Positions 14,686 to 18,305 of a stretch of DNA of 18,305 nucleotides are shown here, piece by piece. Source of the DNA: RGIG4694 sp964501705 (GTDB lineage: Bacteria > Bacillota > Clostridia > Oscillospirales > Ruminococcaceae); the NCBI GenBank assembly GCA_964501705.1, contig CAZCUQ010000027.1, forward strand, positions 1 through 18,305. Reading direction: 5' to 3'. The stretch's first letter is position 1, and every line of letters begins with the position of its first letter. The notes beneath the pieces were generated by a model. That model did not search any database. It worked only from the letters and a program-made list of their open reading frames with translations, and had not been told where the DNA came from. The translations under genes and the position numbers were made by a program.

Positions 14686-15816
14686 TCATTTTACCCTGAA
14701 ATAGTACTTATTGCCCTCGTCGGATTTTTCACCGTTAAAAATGGCGCAAAGCTCGTAAATAGCGTCTGCGATACCTGTAGGTTCGCGGTAGAGATCCACG
14801 TCCGCGCACCAGACGTTTCCGTCGCGCACAGCCTTGAAATCGCCTAACAGCGAGTTTTTTTCAACCAGCTCCTCAATCGTGGAGACCCCGCCGTCAACAG
14901 TGCCGTTGTAGATGAGAAAATCGCAGTCGCACGCGAAAGAATAAAACGTCTCAAACTGAATATTCGTCGTAGACAGGGCATTTTCGTCGGTTTTTAAGTC
15001 ATCTGCGGAAAAAATATATCTTCCCCCGGAAATTTCGATCATCTCGGAAATGTAATCGCCGGGCTTTCTGACATTGACCGCTCCGTTTGTTCCTATGTAA
15101 AAAAACGCCGCGGTTTTTTCCGTGTTTGTCTGTGAAAAAATTTCGTCAAGCCCTTTTGTTTTTTCGCTGAAATATTCTTCCGCTTCCTTTTCTTTCCCCA
15201 AAAGAAGACCGTATAATTTTATCCATTCGAGACGTCCGAGAGGATGAGCTTCATAGCTTGAACGCTCCACAAGTACGGTTATACCGATGTTTTCGAGCAT
15301 TTCCTTTATGTCGGGGGAATGATATATCATTGTGGATTCAACGGCAAGATCCGTATTCTCCGAAAGCAGTAGCTCATAGTCGGGAGCGGAATATTTCCCC
15401 GCGTAAAGTATCTTTTCTTCCTCCATCAGCGTCCTTATCTTTTCCGATGACCAGTCGTTTTCCTTTATTGACGTCGAACGAACCGAATCAAGCGAATCTA
15501 TCCCGTCAAAAAGATCTACGGCGGACGACGCGGCGGCATAGATGTTTTCAACGGGTTTTTTTATAACCGCCGCGCCTTCGGGAATATTTTCGGGTTCGTC
15601 CGCGTTTTCGGGAAGAAGAAGATATTTGTCCGTTTCGCCAATTTCTATGAGCGCTGTTCCGTCATCGTAATAATCAACCGAAAACTGCGTCGCGTAGCTA
15701 AGCTCCATACTTCCGGACGGAGTTTTTCCGCTCGGAGAATCCGCGCTTTTTTCGGAGCATGAAGAAAATATAACCGCCGAAAAAAACAGAATAAACAAAA
15801 GACCGGATCTTTTCAT
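14686..15816 (-). CDS. FecB/BtuF-like substrate-binding lipoprotein
   Basis: A 376-residue membrane-anchored solute-binding protein of the periplasmic-binding-protein class III type used for B12, heme and siderophores. The signal peptide ends at lipobox FSSC with Cys20. A typical two-lobe fold is suggested by YAAASSAVDLFDGIDSLDSV (lobe 1), the linking-helix segment LGRLEWIKLYGLLLGKEKEAEEYF, and lobe 2 with FFYIGTNGAVNVRKPGDYISEMIEISGG and the late NVWCADVDLYREPTGIADAIYEL. The sequence is highly acidic near the N-terminus. The start overlaps the upstream gene by ATGA, so translation is coupled. Ligand is unknown; B12-riboswitch control points to a corrinoid or related tetrapyrrole or metal. 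Confidence 0.9.
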   Translation of the reverse strand: MKRSGLLFILFFSAVIFSSCSEKSADSPSGKTPSGSMELSYATQFSVDYYDDGTALIEIGETDKYLLLPENADEPENIPEGAAVIKKPVENIYAAASSAVDLFDGIDSLDSVRSTSIKENDWSSEKIRTLMEEEKILYAGKYSAPDYELLLSENTDLAVESTMIYHSPDIKEMLENIGITVLVERSSYEAHPLGRLEWIKLYGLLLGKEKEAEEYFSEKTKGLDEIFSQTNTEKTAAFFYIGTNGAVNVRKPGDYISEMIEISGGRYIFSADDLKTDENALSTTNIQFETFYSFACDCDFLIYNGTVDGGVSTIEELVEKNSLLGDFKAVRDGNVWCADVDLYREPTGIADAIYELCAIFNGEKSDEGNKYYFRVK

Positions 15817-16718
15817 TTTGTTATGCTCTCCGAATCAAATAAAAGCGTATATTCTATCTCGTGAGGAGTTCCCATCGCGGTGGTATCGGCGATGATCGGG
15901 ATCTCTCTGTCAAACGCCTTTACGGGGATCTTAAACGCTGAATTTCCCTCGCTGTTCAGAATATCGTATTTTACATCGTCTATCTTCATGTAGTCGTAGT
16001 TGGAGCTGCTCCATACTATCTCGGCAAACGCCTCGCCGTTTTCAACCGTAAGCTTTGCGGGAGAGCTTACCGAAGCGCGTCCCGAACCTCCGTTCAGAGT
16101 TACATCTGCCGTATACTCGCCGTCGGAAAGTGAAAGGCTTTCGGCTGTGACGAGCATTCCGTCGGCAAAGGCTTCGAGCGGCAGAGAAGATGAACGGAAA
16201 ACAAGCGTTCGGTCATACCATTTTTCCTTGCTTTTGCTGAACGCCGAACATTCCAGAGCTTTATCGAGAGCCTCGACCGGCACCGTAAACGTATGCTCTC
16301 CGTTTTCGTTTTCGTTAAACGGGATATATTCGCTTTCGGCCGCATCCGCTCCCCTGCCCATGAAAAGATATAAATATCCCTTGCCGCTCATGGTCATTAA
16401 TGCCGTCATTTTTCCGTCTTTGACCGTAAGAACGCACTTTTCAATCCTGAACATCGAGGAGCTTGAATCGGCTTCTATTTCATAGATCCCGTCTTTAAGG
16501 CTTTCGCCGTACACAGGCTCAAGACCCTCGGTGTCAATGACGACCTCCGGCGCTGTTTCATTTTCTCCCGCGACATCATTTCCCTCGGAAGATATTTCCG
16601 TCGACGCGGTTGTATCGGACAGTGTTTCGGGCGGTGTTTCGGACAATTCTTCCGCGCAGCCCGCAAAGACTGTCAAAGCAAACGCACTTGATAATATTAT
16701 TGCCAATGTTTTTTTCAT
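15813..16718 (-). CDS. Two-repeat extracellular lipoprotein of B12-controlled operon
   Basis: A 301-residue lipoprotein of unrecognised function. The signal peptide ends at lipobox FAGC with Cys21; a Thr/Glu/Ser-rich linker follows to about residue 75. The body is two related, probably beta-sandwich domains at about 76-174 and 199-295. Each starts DGxY, then a strand like LTVKDGKMTALM or LTVENGEAFAEI, an aromatic stretch (GYLYLFM or SSNYDYM), an IPF/FKIPV segment and an end like RTLVF or YTLLF. The second ends with DTTAMGTPHEIEY, which looks ligand- or metal-relevant. The pattern recalls NEAT-like heme-binding domains, but I cannot confirm that. ATG 16718 has GGGAG 10 nt upstream. It lies between the chelatase and binding-protein genes. 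Confidence 0.8.
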   Translation of the reverse strand: MKKTLAIILSSAFALTVFAGCAEELSETPPETLSDTTASTEISSEGNDVAGENETAPEVVIDTEGLEPVYGESLKDGIYEIEADSSSSMFRIEKCVLTVKDGKMTALMTMSGKGYLYLFMGRGADAAESEYIPFNENENGEHTFTVPVEALDKALECSAFSKSKEKWYDRTLVFRSSSLPLEAFADGMLVTAESLSLSDGEYTADVTLNGGSGRASVSSPAKLTVENGEAFAEIVWSSSNYDYMKIDDVKYDILNSEGNSAFKIPVKAFDREIPIIADTTAMGTPHEIEYTLLFDSESITK

Positions 16719-16739
16719 GCTTGTTTTTCTCCCTTGATC

Positions 16740-16773
16740 AAATCGGCAGCCGACGGCTGTCACCTGCCGATTT
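16740..16773 (-). promoter_or_regulatory. Intercistronic hairpin after cbiK
   Basis: AAATCGGCAG and CTGCCGATTT form a perfect 10-bp stem across a 14-nt loop on the minus strand, and a competing stem CAGCC/GGCTG is possible within it. Only three T follow, so termination would be weak. It may protect the cbiK mRNA end or lower downstream expression. Confidence 0.55.
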
Positions 16774-16787
16774 CCGATCGTTAAATA

Positions 16788-17804
16788 TCAGTTTTCGATC
16801 GCCGCCGCGGCAGCTCTCGCGTGTTCAACATAGATCTTCCTGATCTCCTCGTTTTCTCCGAGACCGCGTATAAGGCACTCGACCTCAAAGCCTTCGTTTA
16901 TAAAGGCTGTTTTCCATGAATCTTCTTCGTCACCCGCCATATCATTGTTCGCGTGGTCGCCCGCAACTACCATAAGCGGCTCAAGAATTACTCTCTTATA
17001 TCCTCCCGCCTTTACCTTTGCGATAACGTCCTCCAGCGTCGGAGAAGCTTCTACCGTGCCGACAAAATAGTTTGCGTGACCGTCCGCCGCGAGAAGATCC
17101 TGCATTTTCTGATAAACAGCGTTCGATTCATGCTCTGTGCCGTGACCCATAAAGCATATTGCCGTTTCGCCGTCGTCATATTCTGACGTCCAGTCAACAA
17201 TTGCTTTTTCTACTCTTTCAAAATCATCGTCGCTTGTAAGAAGCGGATCGCCGAATGATATTTTATCAAAGGAATCGGAATAATACGCGACCTTTTCAAC
17301 AATTTCATCATACTCGATGCCGCTCATAAGGTGAGTGGGCTGAATGACAAGATTTTTCACCCCGTTATCGGCGGCTCTTTTAAGCGCCGCATCGATATCG
17401 TCGATAAGTATGCCGTCGCGACTGTTTATGTGGTCTATAACGATATTTGCGGTAAAGCCGCGTCTTATCGAATAATCGGGAAACGCGGCTTCAATATCGT
17501 CCTCGATAGCCCCTATCGTAAGACGGCGGCTGTCGTTATAGCTTGTGCCGAAGCTGATAACGAGAAGCTCGTTTTCGCCTATTCCGTCTTCGTTTCTTGG
17601 CTTGTCGAGAGAAGCATCGCCCGTGTCGTAGTTTTCGCCGTCGTCAGACGCCGCTTCCCCGGAAGGAGCTTCGGAGCTTTCCGAAACCGTATCGCTGTTT
17701 GTATCCGAAAGCTGTGCGGAAGCATTGTCATTTCCGCAGCCCGAAAATGACAAAACCAGAACCGCCAAAGCAGCCGCCAAAAATGTATTTTTCTTCATGT
17801 TCAT
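16788..17804 (-). CDS. cbiK: Lipoprotein CbiK-type sirohydrochlorin cobaltochelatase
   Basis: A 338-residue protein whose residues about 77-338 match CbiK, the ATP-independent chelatase that inserts Co2+ into sirohydrochlorin in anaerobic B12 synthesis. Candidate metal-site residues: His158 (QPTHLMSG), His221 (MGHGTEHE), Glu252 (GTVEASP) and His284 (AGDHANND); the phosphate/carboxylate-binding start is SFGTSYNDSR near 84. Unlike cytoplasmic CbiK it begins with a signal peptide and lipobox SFSGC (Cys23), then a Ser/Asp/Glu-rich linker of about 50 residues, so it should sit on the outer face of the membrane. A periplasmic CbiK is known from Desulfovibrio vulgaris. ATG 17804 has GGAGG 7 nt upstream. 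It is the first gene after the cobalamin riboswitch. Confidence 0.92.
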   Translation of the reverse strand: MNMKKNTFLAAALAVLVLSFSGCGNDNASAQLSDTNSDTVSESSEAPSGEAASDDGENYDTGDASLDKPRNEDGIGENELLVISFGTSYNDSRRLTIGAIEDDIEAAFPDYSIRRGFTANIVIDHINSRDGILIDDIDAALKRAADNGVKNLVIQPTHLMSGIEYDEIVEKVAYYSDSFDKISFGDPLLTSDDDFERVEKAIVDWTSEYDDGETAICFMGHGTEHESNAVYQKMQDLLAADGHANYFVGTVEASPTLEDVIAKVKAGGYKRVILEPLMVVAGDHANNDMAGDEEDSWKTAFINEGFEVECLIRGLGENEEIRKIYVEHARAAAAAIEN

Positions 17805-17820
17805 GCCTTTTCCTCCAAAA

Positions 17821-17854
17821 ATAAAAACTCTTTTTTCACAAGGGAAAAAAGAGT
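17821..17854 (-). terminator. Riboswitch expression-platform terminator
   Basis: On the minus strand ACTCTTTTTTC and GAAAAAAGAGT form an 11-bp AU-rich stem with a 6-nt loop, followed by TTTTTAT. It lies between the B12 aptamer and the cbiK Shine-Dalgarno (GGAGG at 17812-17816). B12 binding should favour this hairpin and stop transcription. Confidence 0.72.
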
Positions 17855-17941
17855 ACAGCAAACAAAACCCTGTCAAATAACAGAATTTTTAAAAGCGTAC
17901 AGTCAATTCCCCGTGACCTGAAAACAATATTTTCGCGTACA

Positions 17942-18123
17942 GCGGACGGCAGGTTTCCTGACTTGCGTATCAGCACGGATGACAGCCTTCCCGATATTTC
18001 TTCAGTGACATAAATAGTCTCCGCTCGCGCTTACAGTGACGGGATCGCACAGGACTTGCACCTGTTTCCCTTTTACCGTGTTCTGAAGAATGATTATTTA
18101 TTCTCCGACAGCGCACCGCCCGC
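17942..18123 (-). promoter_or_regulatory. Cobalamin riboswitch aptamer
   Basis: Read on the minus strand, this 182-nt element has the conserved order GGGAAACAGGTGCAAGTCC, then CGTCACTGTAAGCG, then GTCACTG and GGGAAGGC, and ends with the B12 box GTCAGGAAACCTGCC (17948-17967). The closing P1 stem is GCGGGCGG (18116-18123) with CCGTCCGC (17942-17949), 8 bp including one G-U. The motif set is characteristic of adenosylcobalamin-class riboswitches, which turn off downstream genes when B12 is present. Confidence 0.94.
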
Positions 18124-18165
18124 TTTTTAAATTGTAAAATAAATATGCATATTTATCCGAATATA

Positions 18166-18193
18166 ATTATAACACATAATTATTTTTTTTCAA
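18166..18193 (-). promoter_or_regulatory. Sigma-A promoter of the B12 operon
   Basis: On the minus strand TTGAAA (18188-18193) and TATAAT (18166-18171) are separated by 16 bp. Transcription from about 18158 would precede the aptamer by some 35 nt and give a ~350-nt leader to cbiK. Confidence 0.65.
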
Positions 18194-18201
18194 GAGATTT
18201 T

Positions 18202-18216
18202 CGGGAAAATTTCCCG
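18202..18216. repeat. 15-bp near-palindrome CGGGAAAATTTCCCG, copy 2
   Basis: This is the exact reverse complement of the copy at 11507-11521 in the flagellin leader. Here it lies 9 bp upstream of the -35 box of the riboswitch promoter, a usual place for an activator or repressor site. Its role is unknown. Confidence 0.45.
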
Positions 18217-18290
18217 TTTGCACTTAAAAAAATTTATAAGGCGGTATTTTTTATCAAAAATAACAATTTTTAGCGGCAAAACCTTGACAT

Positions 18291-18303
18291 AAAAAAAAAA
18301 AAA
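18291..18303. repeat. A13 homopolymer near window end
   Basis: Thirteen consecutive A precede the final TG. Together with the A23 run beside the N gap it shows long A-tracts in gene-free stretches of this scaffold; indels in assembly are likely here. Confidence 0.8.
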
Positions 18304-18305
18304 TG

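Larger units (their letters stand above)
17855..18305. other. Gene-free control region of B12 operon
   Basis: About 450 bp without a gene. It holds the linker between riboswitch and terminator (17855-17941, with repeated GTACAG motifs), the aptamer, its promoter, a near-palindrome, and an AT-rich end with a 13-A run (18291-18303). TTGACA at 18284-18289 could be a -35 box of a plus-strand gene beyond the window. Confidence 0.55.

Noticed and set aside
1..18305. CRISPR arrays, insertion sequences or toxin-antitoxin pairs
   Set aside because: No regularly spaced repeats, transposase genes or small paired ORFs were seen on either strand.

Overview
The window looks like chromosomal DNA of a motile, anaerobic Gram-positive of the class Clostridia, most likely an Oscillospiraceae/Ruminococcus-type gut bacterium. 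The reasons are an IspH-ribosomal protein S1 fusion gene, a DUF4358 lipoprotein, lipobox-type secreted proteins, purine-rich Shine-Dalgarno sites, SigD-type flagellin control, and clostridial-style tmRNA, SmpB and cobalamin riboswitch. The family assignment is inference. The sequence is a draft scaffold: a 10-N gap (11661-11670) sits beside a 23-A homopolymer, and the last bases are another A-run.

Layout. (1) 59-3648: a metallo-beta-lactamase-fold hydrolase (minus) is divergent from a DUF4358 lipoprotein and a XerC/D-like tyrosine recombinase (plus). The intergenic region between them holds two good promoters and a 9-bp inverted repeat. The recombinase converges on a DUF368 undecaprenyl-phosphate translocase-type membrane protein (minus). 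(2) 3820-6984, plus strand: a DNA alkyltransferase (Ogt), then a new promoter driving plsC and the 654-residue IspH-S1 fusion, which overlap by ATGA. A bidirectional terminator follows. (3) 7050-11569, minus strand: a sigma-28 (SigD) promoter, a ~150-nt leader, a 706-residue flagellin, its terminator, and a GT2-TPR glycosyltransferase that probably modifies the flagellin. (4) 11617-12547, minus strand: a strong promoter, smpB, ssrA (tmRNA) 4 nt later, and a terminator, forming a trans-translation unit. (5) 12575-18193, minus strand: a promoter, a 182-nt cobalamin riboswitch with an AU-rich terminator hairpin, and a five-gene operon. The operon encodes a lipoprotein CbiK cobaltochelatase, a two-repeat lipoprotein of unknown function, a FecB/BtuF-like binding lipoprotein, a FecCD permease, and an ABC ATPase with an extra C-terminal domain.

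The most interesting system is region 5. Three consecutive genes encode proteins predicted to be anchored on the outer face of the membrane. They feed a two-gene ABC transporter core and are all under B12 repression. An extracytoplasmic cobalt chelatase next to an unassigned duplicated beta-rich lipoprotein suggests capture and metallation (or metal exchange) of a cobalt-tetrapyrrole or corrinoid outside the cell before import. Other notable points are an internal Shine-Dalgarno/ATG at the IspH/S1 junction, a 15-bp near-palindrome shared by the flagellin leader and the riboswitch promoter region, and a possible CsrA site over the flagellin Shine-Dalgarno.

Starts were moved from the longest ORF for seven genes where the ribosome-binding site or promoter position required it: 1040, 1705, 3648, 3820, 4394, 16718 and 17804.
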